From Limnephilus marmoratus (Eukaryota > Arthropoda > Insecta > Trichoptera > Limnephilidae): a stretch of DNA of 64,000 nt. Within the stretch, counting starts at the first letter, position 1, and every line of letters begins with the position of its first letter. The position numbers and the translations under genes are program-made. The stretch spans positions 67,575,072 to 67,639,071 of the forward strand of contig OU862907.1 of the NCBI GenBank assembly GCA_917880885.1, given 5' to 3'. Below are positions 10,770-22,570 of the stretch, piece by piece. Under the pieces are notes generated by a model. It searched no databases. It was not told the origin of the DNA and saw only the letters and a program-made list of their open reading frames with translations.

Positions 10770-11741
10770 ATGGCGGAAATCAAAATACGCCATGAAAAAG
10801 AGGACAAAATGCACCTGGAGCAAAAAATCATCCAGCTAGAGTCTGACCTAGGACCCGTGATGAGAAGAGTAGCCGTGGCAACGGAGGCTAGCTTGTCATT
10901 TGCGGATATTGTGCGAAAACAAAATGTGTCAAATTTCGATCACCAACCCCCACCGATTACCCAATCTGGACATCGCGTCGGAGCGCCAAGGCCAGCCATC
11001 TGCATCTTCCTAACAGATGCAGATGCCACCAAGGACAGCGATGGAACAAAAAAAATGATTCAAGATATAATTCGGCCATCCGAGCTAGGCGTTCGGATAA
11101 CCGGGATTCGCAAAATTAGGAACAAAGGTGTCCTCTTAAACACGGCAACCACAGGTGAGCAAGAAAAGTTATTAAAGGCACCATGCTTTGCACTAAACTC
11201 AAGCACACTTAAGGCTCGACTTCCTACAAAGAGACTCCCAAGGTTAATATTTTTTAACGTACCGCGGGACCTTAACGAATTCTTGAGGATCGCCCTCACG
11301 AGCGTTCCCAATATACAGGACATCGAGGGAGCAATAACAACCTGTAAGCTGAGTCACCTGGCCGGCGCTCGAAACGGAACCACCTGTCATCGCGTATATG
11401 AGATGCCCGCTACATTACGTAAACTGCTGGTGGAACAGGAGAAGGTATTCGTCAACTGGACCGTGTGCCGTGTCAGAGACTTCACTGGACTCACCGTATG
11501 TACTAAGTGCCAAATGATTGGACACTCTTACAAATACTGCAGAGACACTCTTAGATGTGGACACTGTGCTGAAGAGAACCATGCTACCGAATCCTGTCCT
11601 AATACTGCGGCCAAACCAGTCTGCGCTACGTGCGCTAGATTTGGAAAGCCCGCTGCGCATTCTACTGGAGACAGGGACAACTGCCCTGCCTACAAAGCTG
11701 CACTAAAAAAGGACCTTGCTACAATAGACTATGGAGTGTAA
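10770..11741 (+). CDS. LINE ORF1 protein (nucleic-acid binding, three zinc knuckles)
   Basis: A 323-aa Gag-like protein expected to coat the element's RNA. The C-terminal part has a CX2CX4HX4C knuckle at 244-257, a second at 263-276 and a longer variant CX2CX8HX7C at 285-305. The N-terminal 30 residues are charged and could form a short coiled coil. ORF1 proteins of this type are usually longer, so the N-terminus may be missing. The first ATG (10770) is only about 25 nt after the neighbouring SINE sequence. ORF2 starts 64 nt downstream. The frame is intact although ORF2 is dead. Family assignment rests on the knuckle pattern and on neighbouring ORF2. Confidence 0.75.
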   Translation: MAEIKIRHEKEDKMHLEQKIIQLESDLGPVMRRVAVATEASLSFADIVRKQNVSNFDHQPPPITQSGHRVGAPRPAICIFLTDADATKDSDGTKKMIQDIIRPSELGVRITGIRKIRNKGVLLNTATTGEQEKLLKAPCFALNSSTLKARLPTKRLPRLIFFNVPRDLNEFLRIALTSVPNIQDIEGAITTCKLSHLAGARNGTTCHRVYEMPATLRKLLVEQEKVFVNWTVCRVRDFTGLTVCTKCQMIGHSYKYCRDTLRCGHCAEENHATESCPNTAAKPVCATCARFGKPAAHSTGDRDNCPAYKAALKKDLATIDYGV

Positions 11742-12313
11742 TAGACACGAACGCAAGTGCTTAACTATCGATGAGTATACTTCTGTGAATAGCTGACTTC
11801 GAATAATGTACATGAATGCGAGAAGCATCCGGAACAAACTTGATGAAATTGAAGAAAAACTCAGAGGATTACGCGATATTGTTCATGTCCTTGTCATCAC
11901 TGAAACATGGCTTGATGTTGGAGAAGAAAAGTTTTTTGGATTAAAAGGCTACAATTGTGCGTTTGCCTCTCGCCCCAAGGAGGCAGGAGGTGGTGTAGCC
12001 ATATATGTACTGGATTCTATGAAGTTTTCCATCATTGATAAATTTTCCAACGAAAATTCATTTTTAGGTATAAGTGTATGTAGCAAGGATAGGAAACCGG
12101 TTAACATTTATGCCATCTATCGGAAACCCAACCCTAATATACACGATTTTCTGACACATTTGGAAAAAATACTAGACAAAAGCAGACAAGATACATTAAT
12201 ACTTGGAGACTTTAATATTGACACTACCATAAACTCATCCTCTTCTTTAAATTACCCCAACACCTTAGAAACATACAATTTCTCAATACAAAACAAATCA
12301 TTTCCCACTAGAG

Positions 12314-13673
12314 CCGTGGTCGTCAAACTGCGGCCCGCGGGCCGCATGCGGCCCGTGGCGGATATTTGTGCGGCCCGCACAAATGTCTGGCGTTTTCTTT
12401 TTAAATATTTTTTTTTCATGTAAGTACAATTAATTATAATATCCGTTTTTTGCGGCCCGCACAAATATCTGCCGTTTTCTTTTAAATCATATTTTTTTCA
12501 TCTAAGAATACAATTATAGATACTATCCATTTTTTTACGGCCCGCACAAATATCTGCCGTTTTCTTTTTAATCATATTTTTTTCATCTAAGAATACAATT
12601 ATAGATACTATCCATTTTTTTACGGCCCGCACAAATATCTGCCGTTTTCTTTTTAATCATATTTTTTTCATCTAAGAATACAATTATAGATACTATCCAT
12701 TTTTTTACGGCCCGCACAAATATCTGCCGTTTTCTTTTTAATCATATTTTTTTCATCTAAGAATACAATTATAGATACTATCCATTTTTTTACGGCCCGC
12801 ACAAATATCTGCCGTTTTCTTTTTAATCATATTTTTTTTAAATAATGCAATACAATAAATTATACTATCCGTTTTCTTGCGGTCCGCACAAAAATCTGCC
12901 GTTTTCTTTTAACTTTATTTTTTTTCATGTACGAATACAATTATACTATCCGTTTTTTGCGGCCCGCACAAATATCTGCTGTTTTATTTTTAAATATATA
13001 TTTTTTTCATCTACAATTAATTATATTATCCGTTTTTTTTTGCGGCCCGTACAAAAAACCCCCACACAAAAACCCCACAAAGCACACACCGTTTTCTTTT
13101 TAAATATATTTTTTTCATGTACATTTAATTATATTATCCGTTTTTTACAATTAATTATATTATCGTTTGAGACTTTCAGGGGGGCAGTAGAAGACCCAGA
13201 GAAAATTAGAGGGCATAGAGATGGCCCAGCGATGGTAGGGTGTAGGTAAAAAAAATATCTAAAAAGACCAAAAACACGCTAATCATGTACTAATAAAACA
13301 AAATAAACTTTAATATTGGTAATTTTTTGTTATTGTACCTATGTATGGTAATCATTTTTATCACGTGTGCGAAAATTCACACATTTCGATAGTTCGTGAA
13401 GTGAATGAAAATTGAACTGAAAGATTCCACTACAGGTACACACACAATTTATTTTTTTAATATAATATTACGACTTTACGTGTATTATTATTATTTTAAG
13501 AATTGACACTATATCATGAACACAAGAAGGAAGGAGGTAGCAACCAGGTACTTATATAGAAAATAATTGCTTTTTTAACCCCCCCCCCCCCCCGAAATCA
13601 TAAGTGTGCGGCCCGCGGTGATACCTCACATTGTCCTATGTGGCCCTTGATAAGAAAAGTGTGACGACCGCTG
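12314..13673. mobile_element. hAT-like element inserted in LINE ORF2
   Basis: Ends CCGTGGTCGTCAAACT and inverted CAGCGGTCGTCACACT, with the GCGGCCCGC subterminal block common in hAT elements. An exact 8-bp duplication CACTAGAG lies at 12306-12313 and 13674-13681. Removing element plus one repeat rejoins the LINE endonuclease frame. It is 1360 bp with no transposase; most of the left half is an 85-bp minisatellite. Confidence 0.88.
12350..13165. repeat. 85-bp minisatellite inside the hAT element
   Basis: The unit has CGGCCCGCACAAATATCTGC, TTTTCTTTTTAA, a T-run and an AATACAATTAT block. The CCCGCACAAA landmark recurs at 12541, 12626, 12711 and 12796, exactly 85 bp apart and nearly identical. 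More diverged units extend on both sides. Confidence 0.85.
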
Positions 13674-14897
13674 CACTAGAGTCACTAACACAAGCAGCAC
13701 CCTCATAGATCACATTATATCAAATAGACTAAACATTCCAATTACCATATCGAACATAGATGACTCACTTAGTGACCATAACATTCTTATTATTGATTTC
13801 AAGAATAACCTAAAAAAATGGTCTAATAATAGGAACAAGCCACGCCTTACAAAACCTATCATCAACAATATGGCAGTAAAATCTTATCTTGCAGCTAACA
13901 AATTTACCATCAACTCAACCAAACAAGAAGACAGTTATAAAGATTTTAACGATTATGTAAAAAATGCAATAGAAGCAGGTAAAACGACACCTAAAGTGAA
14001 AATAGCTAATCGACAACATTTAAATACACCGTGGTTCGATTCTAAACTGAATTCGCTGATCAAAGAAAGAAACCAGCTTCACAAGCAGTGGAAACAAGAC
14101 CCAGGAAATATGTCTCTTGTAGTCCATAAAAATAAACTGAGAAACTTAATAACTAATTATGGGAGAAGTTTGAAAAACAAATATTATGCCAATAGCCTTC
14201 AACAAAACCTGAATAACCCTAGAAAAACTTGGAAAACCATTAACTCAATTTTATCTAACCGTGCACATAAACCCTCCAACACCATCGAATCTCTCATCGT
14301 AAATAATTGTGAGCTTAGGGGACCTAGTGAAATAGCTTCAGCATTTAATGAATTTTTCTTATCAGTTGGAGAAAAGTTGGCAGCTGCATTCCATCATTCC
14401 CGGATGACTGTAATACTATATATGTAGAACCAAAGGCAAGTCAATCCTTATATATGGCTAGGACAAATAAGGCTGAGGTATTAAGGATCATCTCGAAACT
14501 TAGGTCGAATGCAGCGGCAGGTATCGATGGAGTAACCCCATACATCCTGAAAACCTGTAAAGAAGAACTAGCTGAGCACCTAGCGCAACTTATCAATTCC
14601 TCTATAGGCTCGGGAGTATTCCCAAATCAATTAAAGCTAGCAAAAATTATACCAATTTATAAAGAAGGCTGCAAAAAATGTATTTCTAACTATCGCCCAA
14701 TATCGGTTTTATCAGTATTTTCAAAGGTGTTCGAGACTATTATCAAGGATAGACTTCTAAAATACATCTCTAACAACAATATCCTAACACCACAGCAATA
14801 TGGCTTTCGAAAAAACTCCAGTACCCAATGTGCCACCTTCGATTTCATCTCGAACATTCAGCAGTACATAGACCAGGGCGAATATCTAGCTGCTATT

Positions 14898-14974
14898 CTT
14901 GCGAGAGCTCCGAAGGGGCGACCACAAGTCGCCTATACCGGGGCGGGAAAGCGGTGGGGTACTTCAATGCTATT
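14898..14974 (+). mobile_element. 71-bp GC-rich insert with 6-bp target duplication
   Basis: Splits the reverse-transcriptase sequence EYLAAI/FIDLKKAFD. GCTATT is present at 14892-14897 and again at 14969-14974. The insert is GC-rich (CGAGAGCTCCGAAGGGGCG...) and has no similarity I recognise. Confidence 0.65.
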
Positions 14975-15091
14975 TTTATAGATCTAAAAAAAGCCTTTGA
15001 TCGGTAGATCATGAAATACTCCTACAAAAAATGGAACATTTGGGTATAGTCGGAAAATCTTTAAAGCTCCTCCGAAGTTACCTATCTGATA

Positions 15092-15511
15092 TTTTTTTTT
15101 TTTTTTTTTACAGTGAATACCCCACAAGAATCTCAACTGCTCCCGTCTGGAGCCAGTGAGACTATGGCATCCCCAATTGGGGTATGTTGTGAGGCTGAAG
15201 GTAGTGGGGAGGGGAAGGAGGTGGGGAAGAGGAAGGTTGGGAAGTACCTGGCTATTCAGATCTGGTCACTAAACACGGCTAAAGCCATTTTCAAGCAACG
15301 TTTCAATTCTGAATGGTGGTCTTACACCAGGGCGATACTAATAGTATCTTCCACTCTGGAACATGCCGCAAATATACTATATATTATTTTAAATGAATTA
15401 ATTGTGAAATAACACAAATTAATCAAATAAAATTTATTTGCGCATGCCGGGTTCGAACCCGCGACCTCCGGAATGTGAGTCAAGAGTCTTAGCCACTGGA
15501 CTACGGAGGTC
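15092..15511 (-). mobile_element. tRNA-derived SINE, full length, in LINE ORF2
   Basis: Minus-strand SINE of about 420 bp. The head (right end) has an A box TAGTCCAGTGG and a B box GGTTCGAACCC; the body and the poly-A tail (T-run at 15092) match the SINE at 19181 closely. It interrupts the reverse transcriptase between RSYLSD and YCLVDIEGN. Confidence 0.9.
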
Positions 15512-16818
15512 GTCGATAGATATTGCCTTGTCGACATCGAAGGGAACCTAAGCGGCTTTGGAAAAATCACATGTGGAGTGCCACAGGGCTCGATTCTAGG
15601 ACCCCTACTTTTCTTACTATACATCAATGATATAACTAAATGCGGCATCTTGGGAAAACTTCAACTTTACGCTGATGATACTGTGATTTATTAGCGTTGT
15701 AAAAATCTGAGGGAACTTGAATCTCTAATGAATAAAGATCTCGCAAAGCTAGCTAAATGGTTGCGGATAAATAAATTAAGCCTCAATGTCAAAAAAACTC
15801 ACTACCTCACTTTCGGGAAAAAAGATTACATGACAATGAATATTACTCTTGGAAATGAAAAGCTCCAAAATGTACAAGTAACGAAATATTTAGGGTTATT
15901 CATAGATTCTAACCTATCGTGGAACTCCCATGTTGAATATGTTAAATCCAAAATTTCCCCGATAACTGGTGTACTCTATCGACTTCAAGATGTGCTCCCC
16001 ACAGCTTTACTGCGTGCCACATATTATGCTCTGATCCACTCTCACCTAAGTTATCTGGTTAGTATCTGGGGCACCATTACTAAGAAACAAATATCTGAAA
16101 TACAAGTAATCCAAAATAGAGCCATAAGAAATATATACCATCTACCATGGGATACACATGTCAAAGACATATACTCACTGACACAAATTCTTACCTTTAC
16201 CATTCTGCCAAAATATAGCATCACCACTGCCATCCTACAAATAATTCAACACTCCTCTCACACCAACACTAAACCAGCCTTTAATTCCGATATACACCAG
16301 CACAAAACACAATCACAAAATCAAATACACCTATCGTCATCTACACACACAACTAAATTTGGAATTAACTCCTTACAATACATCGCACATATGCAATACA
16401 ACGCCCTAATGTCCTAAAACTACCAGAATCAAACAAAAAAATATTGGCAAAGGCTCTAAAAGGATATTTTCTCAGCAACTTTATTAACCAGTGACGAATT
16501 TATCTGTCTTCCTTTGTAACTCTTGTATATTTTTCAATTACCTGTATCAAGTGTGTCTAGTCCATTTAAAAATCTATGTATTGTTCATTGATTTCCGTGT
16601 TCTTATGTAAAAATAATTTTCCTTTAGATGTATAATGTCGTCCTTCCCGAAATGAGTTTTATTAAACTCATTGGGAGTAATGTATTATAAATTTTATGTA
16701 ATAATGTTGTAATATATTATCTCTAATAAATAAAATAAATTTAAAAAAACATTATTAACTTCATTTTCTTAACGCACATATTATTGGCTGCTATCTTTAT
16801 ATATGATTGCAAGATTCA

Positions 16819-17170
16819 TTTTTGATAGAGTTTCGCTAATATTGTCTTTATTTAATTAAATATTATAATTTGAGATTTTACTCATAAAGTTAAAAATTAA
16901 AAGTAAATATTCATCCTAGACTTCGAGAAAAGTCAATAGATGTCGCATATTAAAAATAAAATGGATAAAAATTTATCCAGACACTATCTTGATAGCATTT
17001 AGTTTGAGTTGAATCTTGGACCGAAAAAAGTGACCGAATGGGTTCCGTAGCTCGGTTGGTAGAGCACTTGCCATGTAAGCAAAGTGTCCTGGGTTCGAGT
17101 CCCAGTGGAGCCAATATCTTTTTGTGTCTCCAGATTTTCGATTGAGTTTCGCTAATATTGTCTTCATAAA
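16819..17170 (+). mobile_element. tRNA-like SINE pieces right of the LINE
   Basis: 16819-16905 is a near-identical inverted counterpart of 10550-10620. 16990-17170 holds the tRNA-like head and a second TTTCGCTAATATTGTCTTCA end. Together with 10500-10745 this gives opposed SINE sequences on both sides of the LINE. Confidence 0.65.
17041..17112 (+). other. tRNA-like sequence (SINE head, not a functional tRNA)
   Basis: Folds as a cloverleaf: acceptor GGTTCCG/TGGAGCC with two wobbles, D arm GCTC/GAGC, T arm CTGGG/CCCAG with TTCGAGT loop. The anticodon loop CATGTAA would give TGT (Thr), but U33 is replaced by A and the base of the anticodon stem is mismatched. It is continuous with repeat sequence also found at 10500-10745. 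Confidence 0.6.
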
Positions 17171-17960
17171 TATATTTTTTTATAGATTATTTTTGCACCC
17201 TAATGACGCTTTTGTTAAGAAGCGAAACCGGTCGGTCGTAATAAATTAAACAATTTTTTATTAACCTACCAGCGGCCGAGAATTCAAATTCCATTTACCA
17301 TTTACATGGTGGTTCCAATAAGAAAGCTTAATAATTCTTCGTACCAGCGTTTTTTAAATAATAACTCCATATCGATTTTATTTCATTCAAAATTTGCTTT
17401 AATTTATACCTAAATCCAAAAATGCTGAAAAGCGTGATGATAAAACTATTAAAATTGTGTCCTTTTTGTAATTATTTTTTGATCACAAGTATTTATAATT
17501 TTTCAATAATGTCGAAGCAAAATGAAAATGTAAAAAAAATCTTAAATATATTAGTTTGTAAGACCGTAAATAAATAGACAAACTGAAGTATTTTCGTCAC
17601 AAAAGACATGTGCAGATGTTTTTTTTTAATGATTTTATTTTTTAACTAAAATTAAAATTCTGAAAAGTAGCTTTCCCAGATAATTTATTGATTTATTTTA
17701 CTGCATGATTGTATGATTTGAAATGTGTGTTTTATAATAGAAAATTTTGTTTGAAAATTTAACAAACTGCCAACGACCTACGGACCCTGCGGTATTACCT
17801 TATTATACTAAAAATATACATTTTCTAATTTAAAACATAACTTTACTAGATAAAAGAATAGTCTTTCGAAATCAATTTATAGTTTTTTTGGAAAAGAGTC
17901 AATACGGCTAAAATTTTATTTAAAAATGACATATTTCTGGTTTTGTCTGGTTATTCCCTC
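17171..17960. other. AT-rich, nothing recognised
   Basis: No coding signature, repeat end or RNA gene seen on either strand. Confidence 0.5.
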
Positions 17961-17964
17961 TTAA

Positions 17965-18150
17965 GTCATGGCACGATCAAGTGAATCAGACACTTGAGTT
18001 GGGCCATGTCAAGAGTCAGAATAATAGAAGAGTATGTATGAGGCGATGTATGAATGTGAATGGCAAGGAGTATGTGCCAAGACCGAGTTGCTTGGCAGTC
18101 CGTCCTCTCTGCTTACCCCTGCAGAGAAACGGTGTGATGGTTAGTTAGTT
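17965..18150 (+). mobile_element. LINE 3'-end relic
   Basis: Matches 3045-3243 (AAGTGAATCAGACACTTGAG, AGAATAATAGAAGAGTATGT, GAGAAACGGTGTGATGGTTA). It is non-coding because of a small deletion and stops. Confidence 0.65.
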
Positions 18151-18337
18151 AATGATGTTTTCTTTCTGTCTTGTATGGTGTATGCAAGTCTTAATTGTAA
18201 TGTAGTTTGTCTCTTAAGTTAGTTGGTTATACAGTGTACGCGACTCTCAGCGAACACGAACGGTGTAAATCATTGTGCGACAAATAAATTGTAAAAGTGA
18301 TTTAAAAATAAACGAAAAACGCTCAAAATACTTCAAA

Positions 18338-19703
18338 ATGGTGCAGTGTAAAAAATGTAAAAAATATGTCGCTAAAGACAGTGAATTAATCAAATGCATC
18401 GACTGTAATGGATCTTTCCACAAACTATGTGCTATTTCAAACCCCGCCATTAACGTGGGTAATGAATTTATTTGTACAAACTGCGGAACACAGCGAACAA
18501 TAAATGCGAACACGGACAACGCAACGGCCGGAGGCAGCGGGTCACAAGGCCCAAACTTAGAAAATATCCCAGAAATGAAGCAAATTCTTAACGAAATAAA
18601 TAATAAAATAAGCATCATGTATGTCATGAAAAAAGATATGGAGACTCTCACACAGTCAACTGAGTTTCTATCCAACAAATATGACGAACTGATATCGCTA
18701 CACCTAGAATTGGGAAAAAAACTAAAAGAAAACGAAAACAAACTCAATGAAGTTATAAACAAAAACACATACCTTGAAAAATGTAATAAAGCACTGGAAC
18801 ACAGGATTCAAGAAATTGAACAAATAGAAAAAAACTGTAATATTGAACTGTTTGGTCTGGAAATGAAAAAAGATGAAAATATTGAAACAACCATAAAGAC
18901 AATTGCAGAAAAACTAAACACAAATTGCGAAAATATTGAGAAGGTTTGGAGACTTCCTAATAGAAAGGACTCCAAACCGGCTAACGTAATCGTGAAGTTC
19001 ATACGTCAAACTTATCGAGACGAGTGGTTACAAAAAAAAAAAAACATATTAACAAACAATGACATTTACAAGAATGGAAACAACGACCGAATTTATATCA
19101 ATGAAAATCTCACTAAAGAAAAAAAAGATCTACTATACATTACAAAACAAAAAATGAAAACAAAATTTAAATTAAATTTCGACCTCCGTAGTCCAGTGGC
19201 TAAGACTCTTGACTCACATTCCGGAGGTCGCGGGTTCGAACCCGGCATGCGCAAATAAATTTTATTTGATTAATTTGTGTTATTTCACAATTAATTCATT
19301 TAAAATAATATATAGTATATTTGCGGCATGTTCCAGAGTGGAAGATACTATTAGTATCGCCCTGGTGTAAGACCACCATTCAGAATTGAAACGTTGCTTG
19401 AAAATGGCTTTAGCCGTGTTTAGTGACCAGATCTGAATAGCCAGGTACTTCCCAACCTTCCTCATCCCCACCTCCTTCCCCTCCCCACTACCTTCAGCCT
19501 CACAACATACCCCAATTGGGGATGCCATAGTCTCACTGGCTCCAGACGGGAGCAGTTGAGATTCTTGTGCGGTATTCACTGTAAAAAAAAAAAAAAAAAA
19601 AAAATATATTTGGGTACAAAATGCCAAAATATTGATAAGAAGTGAAGGTGATGGGAAAATTATCCATATAAAAAATGAGAATGATATAAACAAATACATT
19701 TAA
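18338..19703 (+). pseudogene. LINE ORF1 with N-terminal PHD finger, split by SINE (unit 1)
   Basis: Nucleic-acid-binding ORF1 protein. Residues 4-49 form a C4HC3 PHD-type finger (Cys 4, 7, 20, 23, His 28, Cys 31, 46, 49). A Gly/Ser-rich stretch follows, then a long charged coiled coil (about 90-180), then a domain with NIELFGLEMKK, KVWRLPN and INENLTKEKKDLL, as in esterase-free CR1/Jockey-relative ORF1s. The SINE enters after KTKFKLNF at 19180. The missing tail (YIWVQNAKILIRSEGDGK...) resumes at 19602 and ends at TAA 19701-19703. A read-through product instead runs into SINE sequence and stops at 19258. Confidence 0.85.
19181..19601 (+). mobile_element. tRNA-derived SINE inside ORF1 (unit 1)
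   Basis: Full-length SINE: head GACCTCCGTAGTCCAGTGGC (A box), GGTTCGAACCC (B box), the body shared with 15092-15511, and a tail of about 22 A. No clear target duplication. The head could be transcribed by RNA polymerase III. Confidence 0.9.
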
Positions 19704-19776
19704 AAAAAAAAAAAAAAAAAAATCAAAATTCCTTTTGACTCGGAACAGTTATTTTATCAGTTACTAAATCCACGTC

Positions 19777-22570
19777 ATGGAAGATACGACACCATTTCAA
19801 ACTCACAAATTTATCAAGAGCTATAATTTGGATAACTGGATAAACGATAAAAACATCAAAATGAGGTTTGTGGCTATTCATCTAAATATAAGATCGTTGA
19901 AAAAGAATTTTAATTCATTTATTGCACAAGTAAACGACGTTCTGCAGTTTATAGATGTAATTTTTCTAACGGAAATAAATATTAAAAACGAAATAATACC
20001 TATGTTCAATATACCAAACTTCACATCGATTGCAAATACTCGAGAGAATAGAAGAGGAGGGGGATTAATCATGTACTTAAAAAACCATCATACTTTTAAG
20101 AAAACAAACATTTCTTTTAAAAGCTGCGAGACAATATCTGGAGAAATCACCACCGTTTATCAAGATGTCATAAATATACTTGCAGTTTATCGTCCGCCGA
20201 GCAGCAACAAGAAAATATACTTGAAGGAACTAAAACAAATATTACAATTAACTTCATCTGATTCAAACTACTTGTATTGTGGTGATATTAACTTGAATTT
20301 ATTGGATACCAAAAATAGTGTAATTACAGAATATCAAAATCTACTCAGTGAAAATGGTTTAGAAAATGTAATATTAGATGTGACTCGGGATGAAATTTTA
20401 AACGGAAAAAATGTGTATTCATGTATTGATCATATTGCAATTCGCAACCGTAATAACACTGTATTTTCATGTATTGTGACTAACAAAATATCCGACCATT
20501 ATATAACAGGAGTTGCAATAGGTAAAGAGGTACTTACAAAGGATTTAAATAAAAAAATTGAAATTATTGATAATAAATTGGTATATTCGAAATTAAAACT
20601 AGTAAATTGGGGGAAATTATTACAAACTGAATGTCCTTCAGAACTGTACTATAATTTAAAAAATATTTTTGATAATATATATGCTTCCTCGAAAAAAGAA
20701 AAATTATTTGAAAATAATCTTAGGCACAACAACCCATGGGTGACTGAAGAAATTAAGAACATGATTAAAAAAAGAGATTATCTTTACAGAAAATGCAGGA
20801 ATAGCCCAAATAACCCGGTATTTCGTTTAGAATATACGCGATATAGAAACAAAACAAACAAACATATTAATATTACTAAAAACACGTTCCATAAAAACGT
20901 AATAAATAGCTTAAACGGCAACCCGAGGAAACTCTGGGATGAAATAAATAATCTAATAGGTAAACCTAAACAAAATTTAGATAAAATAATCCTTCAACAT
21001 ATGGGAAGTCAAGGAGATACAAAGTTTTTATGCGATAAATTTGCCACAACATTTGTAAATGAAATAAAAGACATAAGACATAATTGTACTAAAAAATTCC
21101 TAGATCGTAACACGTATACAACTCCTGCTATTATGTCGATGAGATTTAGACCTGTATCACAAAAAGATGTTAAAAAAATTATTAATGATATGGATGTTAA
21201 AAAATCAGAAGGCAATGACCAAATAAGAATAAAAGACCTGAAGTTAATTGCTGATAATATAATCCCAGTACTGACTAAACTAATTAACCTTTGTGTTAGT
21301 AAAAGTATCATGCCTGACGAACTTAAAACATCCATCATCAGACCTATATATAAATCAGGAAACCACAAAGATTTCACAAACTATCGACCAATAGCGATTC
21401 TCTCGTGTATTGATAAAATTATTGAAAGGGCTATCTTTAATCAAATACAAAATTTTATAGAAAAAAATAGAATCATAAATCCCATACAGTACGGATTTCA
21501 AAAACAAAAAAGTACTACACAACTACTTTCTAAATTCACTGACCATATAAATTGTCATTTGAATGAAAAATATTATGTAGGCATAATTTTTATAGATTTT
21601 AAAAAGGCCTTTGACACATTGGACCATGAAACATTACTAAGGGCAATGGAGGAATGTGGTATTAGAGGTCCTTTAAATAAATTTTTTAAAAATTATTTGT
21701 TTAATAGAAAAATTAAAGTTAAAATTGACGGAATTTTAAGTGATGAAATGTTGGCAAACACTGGGGTAGCTACGGGATCGATATCGGGACCTACGTGTTA
21801 TATTATGCAAGTAAACAGTCTACCAAACGTAATAAAACGTTGTAAATGCTACATGTTTGCAGACGATACTTGCATCATATGTGCTGACAAAAATCCACAA
21901 AAAATTCAGGAAATTTTACAAACAGACCTAAATAATATAATAAAATGGTCCCACGACAATGGCATTATTATCAACGCAAAAAAAAACCAAATACATGCTT
22001 ATACATTCACCACATGCAAACTGTCAGGATAAGGAATTGCACATTAAAAGTCATTCATATGATTGCTTACACACAAAAAACCAATCCCTGCAGTGTAATT
22101 GCCCAAACATAGAAAAAGTGTACCAATATACATACCTTGGTCTTACAATAGATGTCAATTTTAACTGGTCAATTCATATTGAAAATGTATGTAATAGATT
22201 AAGATCTATATTAGGGAAATTTTATCACCTAAAAAACTTTGTTAATAAAAATATATTATACTGTACATATAACGCATTAGCAGAATCAATTATAGGATAC
22301 GGAATAAATAGTTACGGATTAACGTACAAAACGTACTTAAATAAAATAGAACAACTACAAATCCGTTTCCTAAAATTGATATCAGGCAAAAAAAAAGTTC
22401 AATTATGTGATGGCGATTATAAAAAAATGTTCTCCTTGTGTAATGTGCTCTCTATACATAGTAGGGTAGATTACCAATTAACTCTAGATGAATTCTGGAA
22501 TACAGAATTCAAAAAACCTGTAAACCATAACTACCCCACTAGGCATAGAGAAGCAGAAACGTTTATGTAA
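19777..22570 (+). pseudogene. LINE ORF2 endonuclease-reverse transcriptase (unit 1, frameshifted)
   Basis: Same protein as 23986-26925 for about 740 residues. An extra A in the A-run at 21979-21986 shifts the frame, giving stop TAA at 22030. The remaining frame is open from 21959 to 22570. The C-terminal 50-odd residues are replaced by the junction with unit 2. Endonuclease, FADD catalytic block and surrounding motifs are all present before the break. Confidence 0.88.

Larger units (their letters stand above)
11806..16417 (+). pseudogene. LINE ORF2 (endonuclease-reverse transcriptase), interrupted
   Basis: Endonuclease signature MNARSIRNK, TETWLD, GGGVAIYV, IYRKP and GDFNID is at 11812-12230. 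It is cut at 12313 by a hAT element and resumes with LIDHIISNR and LSDHNIL at 13700-13800. Reverse-transcriptase blocks follow: AAGIDGVTPYILK (14514), SNYRPISVLSVFSKVFE (14690), QQYGFRKNSSTQ (14800), FIDLKKAFD (14972, after a small insert), [13 protein letters not shown] (15578) and YADDT (15669). A stop lies just after YADD, and there is a frameshift near 15000. The C-terminal part (15728-16417) has WLRINKLSLNVKKTHY and TKYLGLFIDSNLSW. The enzyme would nick target DNA and prime cDNA synthesis, but this copy cannot make it. Confidence 0.85.
10770..16750 (+). mobile_element. Jockey/CR1-type LINE, decayed and invaded
   Basis: Two-ORF non-LTR retrotransposon: ORF1 with CCHC knuckles, then ORF2 with endonuclease and reverse transcriptase, then about 330 nt of 3' UTR ending in AATAAATAAAATAAATTTAAAAAA near 16725-16750. 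Three later insertions break ORF2: a hAT element (12314-13673), a 71-bp piece (14898-14968) and a SINE (15092-15511). The 5' UTR seems absent; ORF1 begins just after a reverse tRNA-like SINE. Confidence 0.85.
18228..22565 (+). mobile_element. LINE tandem unit 1 (PHD-finger LINE), 3' truncated
   Basis: 5' UTR (from about 18228), ORF1 split by a SINE, and ORF2 with one frameshift. At about 22562 the ORF2 sequence, within the codons for HREAE, jumps directly into the ORF1 sequence of unit 2 (GTAAAAAATATGTCGC). Equivalent positions are 4210 bp apart. The ORF2 C-terminus and 3' UTR of this unit are missing. Confidence 0.9.

Noticed and set aside
15113..15412. Protein beginning MNTPQESQLLPSG, recurring at several loci
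   Set aside because: This is the translated SINE body; it follows SINE copies in both orientations and is mutated freely.
17041..17112. Functional tRNA-Thr gene
   Set aside because: Cloverleaf is present, but U33 is lost and the anticodon stem is mismatched; the sequence is part of a repeat also found at 10500-10745.
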